From the NCBI GenBank assembly GCA_964449375.1, contig CAYVAS010000048.1, positions 1 through 20,312 of the forward strand: a stretch of DNA of 20,312 nt, read 5' to 3'. Origin of the DNA: JAFDWI01 sp964449375. Lineage in GTDB: Bacteria > Actinomycetota > Acidimicrobiia > Acidimicrobiales > Iamiaceae. Both the position numbers and the translations under genes were made by a program. This document shows, one piece after another, positions 1 to 6,854 of the stretch. Each line of letters starts with the position of its first letter. The stretch's first letter is position 1. The notes beneath the pieces are model-generated. The model saw nothing but the letters and a program-made list of their open reading frames with translations. It ran no database searches and was not told the origin of the DNA.

Positions 1-659
1 GCGTCGAGGTGCGCCCCCTCCGCCAGATCACCGGCGAGGCCGAGTTCAACGAGGTGTACCTGACCGACGTGCGGGTGCCCGACGCCGACCGGATCGGAGA
101 CGTGGGTGAGGGTTGGCGGGTGGCGATGACGACCCTGTCCAACGAGCGCACCACCATCGGTGGTGGCGGTGGCGGGGTGCCCCGCCCCGGGTCCGGGTCG
201 ATCGCCGAGGCGGTGCGGATCTGGCGATCCGAGGACGGCGTGGACCGCTCCGCCCCCAACCGCGACCGCCTCATGCGGCTGTGGTGTGCCTCGGAGGCGG
301 CCCGGCTGACCAACATGCGGGCCGCCCACAACCGCAAGGCCGGCAACCCCGGTCCGGAGGGCTCGATCGCCAAGCTCGCCTTCGCCGAGATCAACATGGA
401 CATCTACGAGTTCTGTGTCGACCTGCTGGGCGCCGCGGCGCTCATCGACTACGACTACACGATGCGCCGCTCCGAGGTGTTGGGCCTGCTGGGCCCGCCC
501 GGGTCGAGCCGCAAGATGTTCCTGCGGTCCCGGGCCAACTCGATCGAGGGCGGTACCTCCGAGATCCAGCGCAACATCATCGGCGAGCGCGTGCTGGGCC
601 TGCCCGGCGAACCCCGGGTGGACAAGTCGGTCCCCTGGGCCGAGGTGCCCCGGAGCTGA
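1..659 (+). CDS. Acyl-CoA dehydrogenase, C-terminal part (5' end outside window)
   Basis: The frame is open from base 3, so the gene begins before the window; about 218 residues are visible. It reads from the end of the middle beta domain (VEVRPLRQITGEAEFNEVYL) through the C-terminal helical domain to a stop at 657-659. FadE-type family features include the FNEVYLTDVRVPD strand, a glycine-rich loop after SNERTTI, and the closing motif IEGGTSEIQRN followed by ERVLGLPGEP. By family knowledge these flavoproteins oxidise acyl-CoA to enoyl-CoA with FAD and pass electrons to ETF. The likely catalytic base is the Glu of SNER (codon 144-146), which lines up with the isovaleryl-CoA dehydrogenase-type base; this alignment is by eye. 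It resembles the minus-strand dehydrogenase at 1630-2829, so the two are probably paralogues. The substrate cannot be read from the sequence. Confidence 0.93.
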   Translation, partial: VEVRPLRQITGEAEFNEVYLTDVRVPDADRIGDVGEGWRVAMTTLSNERTTIGGGGGGVPRPGSGSIAEAVRIWRSEDGVDRSAPNRDRLMRLWCASEAARLTNMRAAHNRKAGNPGPEGSIAKLAFAEINMDIYEFCVDLLGAAALIDYDYTMRRSEVLGLLGPPGSSRKMFLRSRANSIEGGTSEIQRNIIGERVLGLPGEPRVDKSVPWAEVPRS

Positions 660-680
660 CCGGCCGCCGGCCGCCGGCCG
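660..680. repeat. Three perfect tandem copies of CCGGCCG
   Basis: The heptamer CCGGCCG occurs three times head to tail, starting at the base after the dehydrogenase stop codon. Each unit is itself nearly self-complementary, so the transcript can fold into a GC-only hairpin. It could act in termination, but there is no T-run, so this remains weak. It could also be slippage-prone simple sequence. Confidence 0.7.
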
Positions 681-726
681 ACCAAACCGGGCGGCGTCCG
701 GAGCCCGCACCTGCAACCCTGGGTCG

Positions 727-1605
727 ATGCGGATCGAGGTGTTCAGCGACGCCGGGCAGTTCCGGGCGGCGGCCGCCCCGGTGTTCGACGCGGACCCCGT
801 CACCACCAACGTCATCGCGGTGGTCACCGAACAGATCGCAAAGGCCGAGCCGGACGCCTCCGACCCGTCGGGACGGTTCTTCGTGGTGGACCTGCACGGC
901 CCGGCGGGCGCGGCGATGCTGACCCCGCCGTGGAACCTGTTCGTGTCGGACATGCCCGTCGAGGCGGTCCCGGAGCTGGTCGAGGCGGTCGCCGCCGCGG
1001 GATGCGTGCTGCCGGGGGTCACCGGCGTCGACGCGGTCGCCGCACAGGTCGCGGCCCGCTGGAGCGACCACGCCGGGGTCACCGCACGCCCGGCCGGAGG
1101 CCGGCACGTGTATGTCCTGGATGCCCTGGTCATGCCCTCGGTCGCCCGGGGCCGGGGCCGCCGGTTCGGACCCGACGAGGTCGACCTGGTGGCCGACTGG
1201 TTGGGGCGGTTCCACGCCGAAGCCGTCCCCGAGGATCCCACGGTCGACACCCACGCCGTCGCCCGCCGCCGCATCGAGGCCGGTGAGCTGTGGGCCTGGG
1301 AGGTGGCGGGTCGTCCCGTGGCGCTGGCCGCGTGCAGCGCGCCGGCCATCGGCGTTGCCCGCGTCGGGCCCGTCTACACCCCACCGGCCGAACGCCGGAA
1401 CGGCTACGGCAGCGGGGTCACCGCGTCGGCCACCCGCGCCGCGCTCGACGACGGCGCGCAGCGGATCATGCTCTATGCCGACGTCGCCAATGCGACCTCG
1501 AACGCGATCTACCGGCACCTGGGGTACCGTCACGACCACGACGCCCTGGCGTTCCAGTTCGTGGCCGACCCTGAAGGATCGGCCCGCCCCGGCCACCCGG
1601 GCTGA
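727..1605 (+). CDS. GNAT family N-acetyltransferase
   Basis: The product is 292 residues. The C-terminal third carries the GNAT fold signature: a strand ending RVGPVYTPP, then the acetyl-CoA pyrophosphate loop ERRNGYGSG (about residues 220-228), then a helix, and the late motif ATSNAIYRHLGY. The N-terminal 130 residues look like a separate substrate-side domain that I cannot name. The family transfers an acyl group from acyl-CoA to an amine; the acceptor here is unknown. ATG 727 was chosen because the frame stays open upstream only by running out of frame through the preceding dehydrogenase. No Shine-Dalgarno sequence is evident. The hexamer AACCCT at 715-720 ends 6 nt before the ATG and might be a leaderless -10, but the match is poor. 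The gene converges on the acyl-CoA dehydrogenase at 1630, 24 bases away. Confidence 0.85.
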   Translation: MRIEVFSDAGQFRAAAAPVFDADPVTTNVIAVVTEQIAKAEPDASDPSGRFFVVDLHGPAGAAMLTPPWNLFVSDMPVEAVPELVEAVAAAGCVLPGVTGVDAVAAQVAARWSDHAGVTARPAGGRHVYVLDALVMPSVARGRGRRFGPDEVDLVADWLGRFHAEAVPEDPTVDTHAVARRRIEAGELWAWEVAGRPVALAACSAPAIGVARVGPVYTPPAERRNGYGSGVTASATRAALDDGAQRIMLYADVANATSNAIYRHLGYRHDHDALAFQFVADPEGSARPGHPG

Positions 1606-1629
1606 CGGGTCGGGACCTTCCGCCCCGGT

Positions 1630-2829
1630 TCAGCCGTTCTTGGGCAGCTCGGAGAAGGGCGTGTCCTTGGCCGGGCCCTGCTCACGGGGCAGACCCAGCA
1701 CCCGCTCGGCCATGATGTTGCGCTGGATCTGGTCGGTGCCGCCGTAGATGGGCGGCGCCTGCGCGTACAGCGCGATGCCGGTCACCCCCGCCAGGAACGG
1801 ATTGCCCGTGGCCTCGTTGATCGCGTCGGCGTCCTCCGGGTCGTAGGCGTGCAGCATGCCCTGGGCGCCCACGATCTGCAGACCCAGGTCCCGCTGGAGG
1901 CGCACGATGTTCGACATCGACAGCTTGGCGATGTTGCCCATCGCCGGGATCGTCTCTCCCTTGGCACGGGCCGCCTTGACCCGCTCGGCGTTGTAGCGGC
2001 CGATCTCACCCAGGGTGTGCAGTTCGGCGAGACGCTGACGGATGACCGGGTCGTCGATCTTGCCGTTGCCCCGGGCCAANNNNNNNNNNNNNNNNNNNNN
2101 NNNNNNNNNNNNNNNNNNNNNNNNNNNNNNNNNNNNNNNNNNNNNNNNNNNNNNNNNNNNNNNNNNNNNNNNNNNNNNNCCGATGATCGCATCGTTGGGC
2201 ACCCGGGCGTCGGTCAGGAACGTCTCGTTGAACATGGCGTGGCCGGTCATCTCCCGCAGCGGGCGCACCTCGACGCCGCTCTGGTGCATGTCGAGCGCGA
2301 AGTACGAGATCCCCCGGTGCTTGGGCTGGTCCGGGTCGGTGCGAGCCAGCAGCATCGCCATGTCCGCGATCTGGCCCAGCGAGGTCCACACCTTCTGGCC
2401 GTTGACGATCCACTCGTCGCCGTCACGCACCGCCCGGGCGTTCAGCCCGGCCAGGTCCGAACCCGCGCCCGGCTCGCTGAAGAGCTGACACCACGCCTTG
2501 CGACCGGTGACGATGTCGGCGACGTAGGTTTCGATCTGTTCGGGTGAACCCACGTCGCTGATCGTGGGCGCGGCCAGCAGCAGCCCCAGCCCGCCCGGGG
2601 CGCCCAACGCACCGAATGCCGAGATCTCCCTGGAGATCTGCACCGCGACCGCACGCTCCACACCCCGGCCGTAACTGCCCTCGGGCAGGGTCGGCGCCGA
2701 CCATCCGGCGTTGCCCAGACGGTCCCACCACTCCCCCACGGTCAGCTCCGGGTCCCAGTTGTCGCTGAGCCAGTCCCGCAACTCGGTGATGATGTCACCG
2801 GAGGTGGAGGTGTCGATCGTGTCGGTCAT
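1630..2829 (-). CDS. Acyl-CoA dehydrogenase (FadE type), interrupted by an assembly gap
   Basis: The frame continues on both sides of a 100-N gap, giving 399 residues including 34 unknown. The N-terminal helical domain (about 1-125) is followed by the FAD/substrate motif CQLFSEPGAGSDLAGL, then NGQKVWTS, then FNETFLTDARVPNDAII before the gap. The C-terminal helices resume at LARGNGK and end with IYGGTDQIQRN and ERVLGLPRE. Family role: FAD-dependent alpha,beta-dehydrogenation of an acyl-CoA. The position used by medium-chain enzymes for the catalytic Glu is not Glu here, and the alternative isovaleryl-type base would fall within the missing segment, so the active site cannot be verified. The ATG at 2829 has a good Shine-Dalgarno, AGGGGA, about 5 nt upstream. 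It lies 92 nt downstream of the SDR at 2922-3713 on the same strand and may be co-transcribed. Confidence 0.93.
   Translation of the reverse strand: MTDTIDTSTSGDIITELRDWLSDNWDPELTVGEWWDRLGNAGWSAPTLPEGSYGRGVERAVAVQISREISAFGALGAPGGLGLLLAAPTISDVGSPEQIETYVADIVTGRKAWCQLFSEPGAGSDLAGLNARAVRDGDEWIVNGQKVWTSLGQIADMAMLLARTDPDQPKHRGISYFALDMHQSGVEVRPLREMTGHAMFNETFLTDARVPNDAIIXXXXXXXXXXXXXXXXXXXXXXXXXXXXXXXXXXLARGNGKIDDPVIRQRLAELHTLGEIGRYNAERVKAARAKGETIPAMGNIAKLSMSNIVRLQRDLGLQIVGAQGMLHAYDPEDADAINEATGNPFLAGVTGIALYAQAPPIYGGTDQIQRNIMAERVLGLPREQGPAKDTPFSELPKNG
2080..2179. other. Assembly gap (100 N) inside acyl-CoA dehydrogenase
   Basis: Exactly 100 undetermined bases. In the plus-strand paralogue at the window start the equivalent segment is about 40 codons and includes SNERTTI plus a glycine run. 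The true length may therefore be near, but not equal to, 100. The frame on both sides agrees with the placeholder. Confidence 0.99.
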
Positions 2830-2921
2830 TGCATCCCCTGCAGAGTCGGTGGGCGTTCCCCGTCACGCCCGGGCTCCCCCGATCTTCGCTCAGGGGACCG
2901 GGCGCGACCAACCCGGCCGGC

Positions 2922-3713
2922 TCACAGGTCTCTTTGGCCCGTGGGCCGGTTGGGCACGACCAGACCCCCGTCGACCGCCAGGATCTGACCGGTGACGTAG
3001 CTGCTCGCCGGGGACGCCAGGTAGGCGACCGCGGCGGCGATGTCGTCGACGGTGCCCACCCGGCCCAGTGGGGTGTTCGCCGCCAGCGACTCCACGATGT
3101 CGGTGTCGGCCGCGACCATCTCCAGCGCCTCGGTCATGACCGCCCCCGGTGCCACCGCGTTGATCCGGATCTTCGGGTTCAGCTCCAACGACAGGATCCG
3201 CACCGCGTGGTCCAGCGCCGCCTTGGACGCCCCGTAGGCCACATAGCCCCTGCCCGTCACGTGCCCCACCGCGCTCGAGATCATCACGATCGACGCGCAC
3301 GTCGAGCGCGCCAGATGCGGAACCGCCTCCCTGACCAGGCGCAGCCCGTCGATCACGTTGCGTTCGAAGGCCATGGTCAGGGAACGGTCGCTGGTGTCCA
3401 GGAACGGTTTGGGGAAGGACCCGCCGGTCACGCTCACCAGTACGTCGAGGCCTCCCAGGTTCTCGACGGTGCGCGCGACGGCGTCGGCCACCGCCGCAGG
3501 ATCGGTCGCATCGCAGGTGATCGCCAAGCCCCGGGTGCCGACCGCCCCGATCTGTTCGGCGACCGCTTCGATCTGGTCGGTGGTGCGCGCCAGCACCGCC
3601 ACGTCGGCGCCGGCCTCGGCCAGGGCCAGCGCGCTCGCCGCGCCGATCCCCCGGCCAGCGCCGGCGACCAGGGCCACGCGGCCGTCGAGCCGGAACAGTT
3701 CGGCGACGCTCAT
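2922..3713 (-). CDS. SDR family NAD(P)-dependent oxidoreductase
   Basis: A classical short-chain dehydrogenase of 263 residues, the normal family length. The nucleotide-binding motif GAGRGIG is at residues 18-24. The catalytic set is Asn119, Ser147, Tyr160 and Lys164 (YGASK), with Ser exactly 13 residues before Tyr. The C-terminal INAVAPGAVMTEA and YVTGQILAVDGG motifs are typical. The usual NNAG motif is altered to VSVTGG (about 93-98). Such enzymes interconvert alcohols and ketones, or hydroxyacyl-CoA and ketoacyl-CoA; the substrate is not evident. Its ATG (3711-3713) overlaps the stop of the upstream hydrolase gene in an ATGA arrangement, so translation is probably coupled and the two proteins should be made together. 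An acyl-CoA dehydrogenase follows 92 nt downstream. Confidence 0.93.
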   Translation of the reverse strand: MSVAELFRLDGRVALVAGAGRGIGAASALALAEAGADVAVLARTTDQIEAVAEQIGAVGTRGLAITCDATDPAAVADAVARTVENLGGLDVLVSVTGGSFPKPFLDTSDRSLTMAFERNVIDGLRLVREAVPHLARSTCASIVMISSAVGHVTGRGYVAYGASKAALDHAVRILSLELNPKIRINAVAPGAVMTEALEMVAADTDIVESLAANTPLGRVGTVDDIAAAVAYLASPASSYVTGQILAVDGGLVVPNRPTGQRDL

Positions 3714-5245
3714 TCGGGGATCCGTTCGGGGCGGGCGTCGTCCAGCATCGCCTGACGGTCGGCGGCCAGCACGAAGCCGGCGTCGATCGCCGCGTCGGTC
3801 GCCGTTTCGTACTCGGCCAGGTACGCCGCCCGAGAGGTGTGCCGTTCGGCCAGGTCGGCGTCGGGGATCGGGTTGGTGGACCCGGCCAGCAGACAGGCCG
3901 CGGACACCTCACCGGTTTCGGGCGGCAGGCCGCTGAGCACGTCGACGGGCACGTCCACGTGCGGGGTCCGGATGCCGCCGGTGGCATTACCGAAGCGGTC
4001 CCGGACGTAGTCGTCGCCGGCCTCGTCGATCCTCAACCGGTCGGCCCGTGGCGGTGGGGTGCCCTCGGTGATCCAGGTGTGCAGTGCGGCCAGGGCGGCG
4101 GCGACCGGGTAGCGGCCCGGGCCGGCGTTGACCCCGCCGGGGCAGGCGAACAGCTCGGCGACCGCCTCGCCGAGCTGGTACTGGTCGACATGGGCGGTGC
4201 CCGCCACCTCCCAGAGCCGGAAGCGGTCGTTGTCGGGTTGGCGGGCCGCAGCCGAACCGAGCAGGCCCACCACGTCGGTCTCGGTCTGCACGTCGATGAC
4301 CGGCGCCGTCCCGTCGGTCCGGAACCGCACCGGCGTCTGATCGGTCACCGCCGAGGCGATGTCGGTGGGCTCACCCGGAGCGCCCAGGCCCAGCGCGGCC
4401 CCACCGCGGCTGTGCACGAGAAAACCGTCGAAGGCTCCGGTGAGCGGCTGGACCCCGTCGTAGTAGGTGGTCAACGCGTACGCCGACTGGGATTCGCCCA
4501 TCGCCAGGAGCCGTTCGGGTCGGAGTTCACCCAGGGGTGGTTCGGCACCGGAGTTGGCCCGCAGTGCCCGGGCGACCTGGGTGTAGATGTCGTAGGCGTA
4601 CGCGTCGCCGGGGTGGGACAGGTCGCCGTAGCGCTCCGGATCGGAACGCTTGATGCCGGTGCCCGCGCCGCCCAGTTCGCTGGCCGGGGTGGCCACGGCG
4701 ACCGGACCGCCCTCGATGCCGATCATCTGGGTCGACACGCCCACCCACGCGTAGCCCGAGCGGACGATCTCGTCCGCGGTGTAGGTCCAGTCCGGTGCCA
4801 CGTCCAGTCCACCGGAGACGTTGTGCCACTCCACCACCACGGTGCCGTTGAACGCGGCCGGATCCGTGGGGCGGCGCACCACGAAGCGCGTGGTGAAGGG
4901 CGCCTCGGAGGTCTCGACGAGGGTCATCTGCCCGTCGGTGGGGAAGGTCTCGGCGTCGTCGGCGAGCGCGTAGGCCGTCGCCGTTCCCGACGCCGCGAAC
5001 TCGGCTTCCACGTAGCCGGCCTCGTCCAGGTCGGGGCCTTCGGTCGGCGAGATCAGCAAGATGCCCTTGCCGCCGGTGAGCGATCGCACCTCGGCGGCGG
5101 GACCGTCGGGGCGGTCGATGATCGTGGCGGGCGCGGTGGAGGTCGCCTCGGTCGCGTCGTCGGACCCCGAGCACGCCACCGCGACCAGCACCAGGGGCGC
5201 CACCAGCAACAGCACGTTCGTGCGGAGCTTCCGGCGTCGGGTCAC
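3710..5245 (-). CDS. Alpha/beta hydrolase domain-containing lipoprotein
   Basis: A 511-residue protein with an arginine-rich N-terminus, a hydrophobic stretch (about residues 11-24) and a Cys at 25 in the context LVAVAC, followed by a Ser/Thr/Ala linker. This reads as a lipoprotein signal peptide, although Ala at -3 is not the ideal lipobox. The body resembles the large alpha/beta hydrolase domain family (Pfam PF20091 by recollection): strand TVVVEWHNVSGG, then WVGVSTQ, and the nucleophile elbow GESQS with Ser252. His352 in GTAHVDQYQ is a plausible catalytic histidine. It is probably an extracytoplasmic esterase; the substrate is unknown. The start is GTG 5245; TACTCT lies 8 nt upstream, suggesting a leaderless message. 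Its stop overlaps the downstream SDR start by 4 nt. Esterase plus dehydrogenase would suit ester hydrolysis followed by alcohol oxidation, which is inference. Confidence 0.85.
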   Translation of the reverse strand: MTRRRKLRTNVLLLVAPLVLVAVACSGSDDATEATSTAPATIIDRPDGPAAEVRSLTGGKGILLISPTEGPDLDEAGYVEAEFAASGTATAYALADDAETFPTDGQMTLVETSEAPFTTRFVVRRPTDPAAFNGTVVVEWHNVSGGLDVAPDWTYTADEIVRSGYAWVGVSTQMIGIEGGPVAVATPASELGGAGTGIKRSDPERYGDLSHPGDAYAYDIYTQVARALRANSGAEPPLGELRPERLLAMGESQSAYALTTYYDGVQPLTGAFDGFLVHSRGGAALGLGAPGEPTDIASAVTDQTPVRFRTDGTAPVIDVQTETDVVGLLGSAAARQPDNDRFRLWEVAGTAHVDQYQLGEAVAELFACPGGVNAGPGRYPVAAALAALHTWITEGTPPPRADRLRIDEAGDDYVRDRFGNATGGIRTPHVDVPVDVLSGLPPETGEVSAACLLAGSTNPIPDADLAERHTSRAAYLAEYETATDAAIDAGFVLAADRQAMLDDARPERIPE

Positions 5246-5253
5246 GGGCGCGC

Positions 5254-5259
5254 AGAGTA
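5254..5259 (-). promoter_or_regulatory. Candidate -10 box TACTCT of a leaderless promoter
   Basis: On the minus strand TACTCT fits the actinobacterial TAnnnT pattern and ends 8 nt before the GTG start of the hydrolase lipoprotein. There is no Shine-Dalgarno in between. This placement would put the transcript 5' end at or next to the GTG. No clear -35 is visible. Confidence 0.45.
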
Positions 5260-5303
5260 GCCGCGGCGCCTCGGTGCGTGGGGCGATTCGTCGCCGGGGA
5301 TGC

Positions 5304-6074
5304 TCAGCCCGGTGCCCAGCGGGGTGGTCGACGCTCCCGAAACGCCGAGATACCTTCCTGGGCCTCCTCGGAGGCGAACAGGGTGGCCGACAGTTCCATC
5401 AATGCGTCGGCGCGGGCGTCGAAGGCTTCCAGACGGGGGGTGTTGAGCAGCTCCTTGGTGGCGCGCAACCCCTGAGGCGACGCCGCCCGGAATCTCTTGG
5501 CGATCTCGTCGAGCACCACCTGGGGTTCGGGCGCGGCGATCGTGACCAGGCCGATCCGGGCGGCTTCGTTGGCGGTGAAGGTCTCGGCGCCCAGCGCGTA
5601 GCGGGACCACGCCCGTGGCGCCATCCGGTCGGCCAGGGTCAGCGAGATGATCGCGGGAGCCAGGCCCAGGCGGGCCTCGGTGAGCGCGAACGTGCACCCG
5701 GGGCCGGCGATCACCACGTCGGCGGCTCCCAACAGGCCGAGCCCACCGGCGCGGACGTGACCGTCGATGAGCGCCACGATCGGTTTGGGGTACGCCAGCA
5801 TGGTCCGCAGCAGACCCACGAGACGTCGGGTCCCCTTGGCGGGGCCTCCTTCCCGGATCGCCTCGGCCATGTCGGCCCCGGCACAGAACGTGCCGGAAGT
5901 GTGGGTGAGCACCACATAGCGGACCGCGTCGTCGGCGGCGGCGGTCTCCAGCGCCGCGGTCACCCCCTCGACCAGCGGCGCGGACAGGGCGTTGCGATTC
6001 GCCGGTGCGTCGAAGGTGATCCGGGTGCGCCCTTCGGCGGTGTCGACCCGCACGACGTGCTCGGTGCCGGTCAT
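5304..6074 (-). CDS. Enoyl-CoA hydratase/isomerase family protein
   Basis: A 256-residue crotonase-fold protein. Visible landmarks are NRNALSAPL (27-35), the oxyanion-hole segment FCAGADM (63-69), the second oxyanion region RAGGLGLLGAAD (108-119) and TEARLGLAPAIIS (132-144). One of the two classical hydratase glutamates is present (Glu133, rat E164 equivalent). The other (E144 equivalent) is replaced by Gly113. The GGLGL...LGLAPAIIS pattern resembles methylglutaconyl-CoA hydratase/LiuC- and EchA7-like proteins more than classical EchA, so branched-chain or terpenoid acyl-CoA is a possible substrate; this is inference. The start ATG 6074 has no Shine-Dalgarno of its own and overlaps the stop of a short upstream reading frame. 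The hydrolase-SDR-dehydrogenase group lies 58 nt downstream on the same strand. Confidence 0.9.
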   Translation of the reverse strand: MTGTEHVVRVDTAEGRTRITFDAPANRNALSAPLVEGVTAALETAAADDAVRYVVLTHTSGTFCAGADMAEAIREGGPAKGTRRLVGLLRTMLAYPKPIVALIDGHVRAGGLGLLGAADVVIAGPGCTFALTEARLGLAPAIISLTLADRMAPRAWSRYALGAETFTANEAARIGLVTIAAPEPQVVLDEIAKRFRAASPQGLRATKELLNTPRLEAFDARADALMELSATLFASEEAQEGISAFRERRPPRWAPG

Positions 6075-6106
6075 GATCGTTGGGGCACTGCTCGGGTCTG
6101 GCTCAC
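6071..6106 (-). CDS. Possible 11-residue leader peptide upstream of enoyl-CoA hydratase
   Basis: GTG at 6104-6106 is preceded by a strong Shine-Dalgarno, GGGGAGGA (6111-6118), at near-ideal spacing. It opens a frame encoding VSQTRAVPQRS, whose TGA stop overlaps the hydratase ATG as ATGA. The hydratase itself lacks a ribosome-binding site, and its own frame has no ATG, GTG or TTG start near this Shine-Dalgarno. A coupled leader peptide is therefore the simplest reading. It is too short for statistical support. Confidence 0.4.
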   Translation of the reverse strand: MSQTRAVPQRS

Positions 6107-6143
6107 CAGGTCCTCCCCGGTGGACGAACGGCGGTCGTCTCGA

Positions 6144-6149
6144 AGCGTA
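6144..6149 (-). promoter_or_regulatory. Candidate -10 box TACGCT for enoyl-CoA hydratase transcript
   Basis: On the minus strand TACGCT matches TAnnnT and lies upstream of the GGGGAGGA site and leader frame. It would give a leader of roughly 60 nt before the hydratase ATG. It sits back to back with the plus-strand candidate at 6157-6162. No convincing -35 is visible. Confidence 0.3.
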
Positions 6150-6156
6150 GTGCCGA

Positions 6157-6162
6157 TAGCCT
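6157..6162 (+). promoter_or_regulatory. Candidate -10 box TAGCCT of a leaderless promoter
   Basis: TAGCCT fits TAnnnT and ends exactly 7 nt before GTG 6170, the chosen start of the DUF1269 gene. That spacing would make the first G of the start codon the transcript 5' end. There is no Shine-Dalgarno. The -35 is weak. Confidence 0.5.
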
Positions 6163-6169
6163 GGAGCGT

Positions 6170-6769
6170 GTGAAGAGTCTCGAGGCCACCCGGGCAGGAC
6201 TGCTGATCGGGTTGGCTTTCCCCACCCCGTTTCGTGCCCACGAGTTCGAAACGGCCGTCCGGGGACTCGCGGCCCGCAACCAGCTCGAACTCAAGGACGC
6301 GGTGACGATCATCGCCCTGCCCAACGGCAAGACCCGGGTCATCGAGACCATCGATCCCACCCCGGCGCGGGCGGCGATCACCGGCGCGCTGTGGGGCAGC
6401 CTGTTCGGGTTGTTCACCTTCGGTCCGCTCGGGTGGTTCGCCGGAGCGGTCTTCGGCGCCGCGGGCGCGGCCATCCTCGCCCAGTTCGTCGACATCGGCA
6501 TCACCGACCGTTGGATCGCCTGGTTCCGTGAGGTCGCCCGACCCGACACGGCGACCCTGGCGGTGCTGGTCGACGACCTGAACGCCGACGCGCTGGTGGC
6601 CGAAGCCGCACGCTTCCCCGGCGCCCGGGTGGTGGCCACGAGCCTGGACCAGACCACCGACTCGCGGCTGCGGGCCGCGCTCGGCCAGGCGCCTCCCCCG
6701 GTCCAGCGCATCGACACCTCCACCGGGGTCGACACCGAAGCCCGGCTCGACTCCTACCCGCCGCACTGA
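6170..6769 (+). CDS. DUF1269-like membrane protein
   Basis: A 199-residue protein from GTG 6170. The N-terminal soluble part (ELKDAVTIIALPNGKTRV, about 40-57) is followed by a long Gly/Ala-rich hydrophobic hairpin (about residues 67-108, with GALWGSLFGLFTFGPLGWFA as its core). A C-terminal alpha/beta segment contains TATLAVLVDDLNAD. This layout is that of DUF1269 proteins, whose function is unknown. The glycine-rich segment probably inserts in or on the membrane. A longer frame exists upstream to ATG 6080, but it runs antisense through the hydratase leader. GTG 6170 is preferred because a -10-like TAGCCT ends 7 nt before it. The gene is divergent from the hydratase and convergent with the SCO6745-family gene. 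Confidence 0.78.
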   Translation: MKSLEATRAGLLIGLAFPTPFRAHEFETAVRGLAARNQLELKDAVTIIALPNGKTRVIETIDPTPARAAITGALWGSLFGLFTFGPLGWFAGAVFGAAGAAILAQFVDIGITDRWIAWFREVARPDTATLAVLVDDLNADALVAEAARFPGARVVATSLDQTTDSRLRAALGQAPPPVQRIDTSTGVDTEARLDSYPPH

Positions 6770-6854
6770 CCCGGCGGTTCCGGCCCTGACCCGGGCGGGA
6801 CCGGTGGCTTCCCGCGGCGATCCGGCGACCAGACGAGCCGGCTCAGGGGGGCGA

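Noticed and set aside
1595..1610. ACCCG/CGGGT hairpin over the GNAT stop codon as a terminator
   Set aside because: A 5-bp stem that includes coding sequence; too weak to call.
2868..2902. Imperfect hairpin (CCCGG..CCCC / GGGG.CCGGG) between the SDR and the second dehydrogenase
   Set aside because: It has an internal loop and a long apical loop and sits within an apparent operon. It may be an attenuator, but support is insufficient.
3839..5260. Plus-strand open frame of 473 codons opposite the hydrolase lipoprotein
   Set aside because: It is Gly/Arg/Val/His-rich antisense sequence without motifs. The minus-strand gene has a signal peptide and a catalytic elbow.
6080..6169. N-terminal extension of the DUF1269 protein to ATG 6080
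   Set aside because: It would cover the hydratase leader and both divergent -10 candidates, and adds residues unlike the family. GTG 6170 fits a leaderless start.
6795..6815. GCGGGA/TCCCGC inverted repeat in the gap between the DUF1269 and SCO6745-family genes as a terminator
   Set aside because: Only 6 bp with a 9-nt loop, and similar repeats occur by chance at this GC content.
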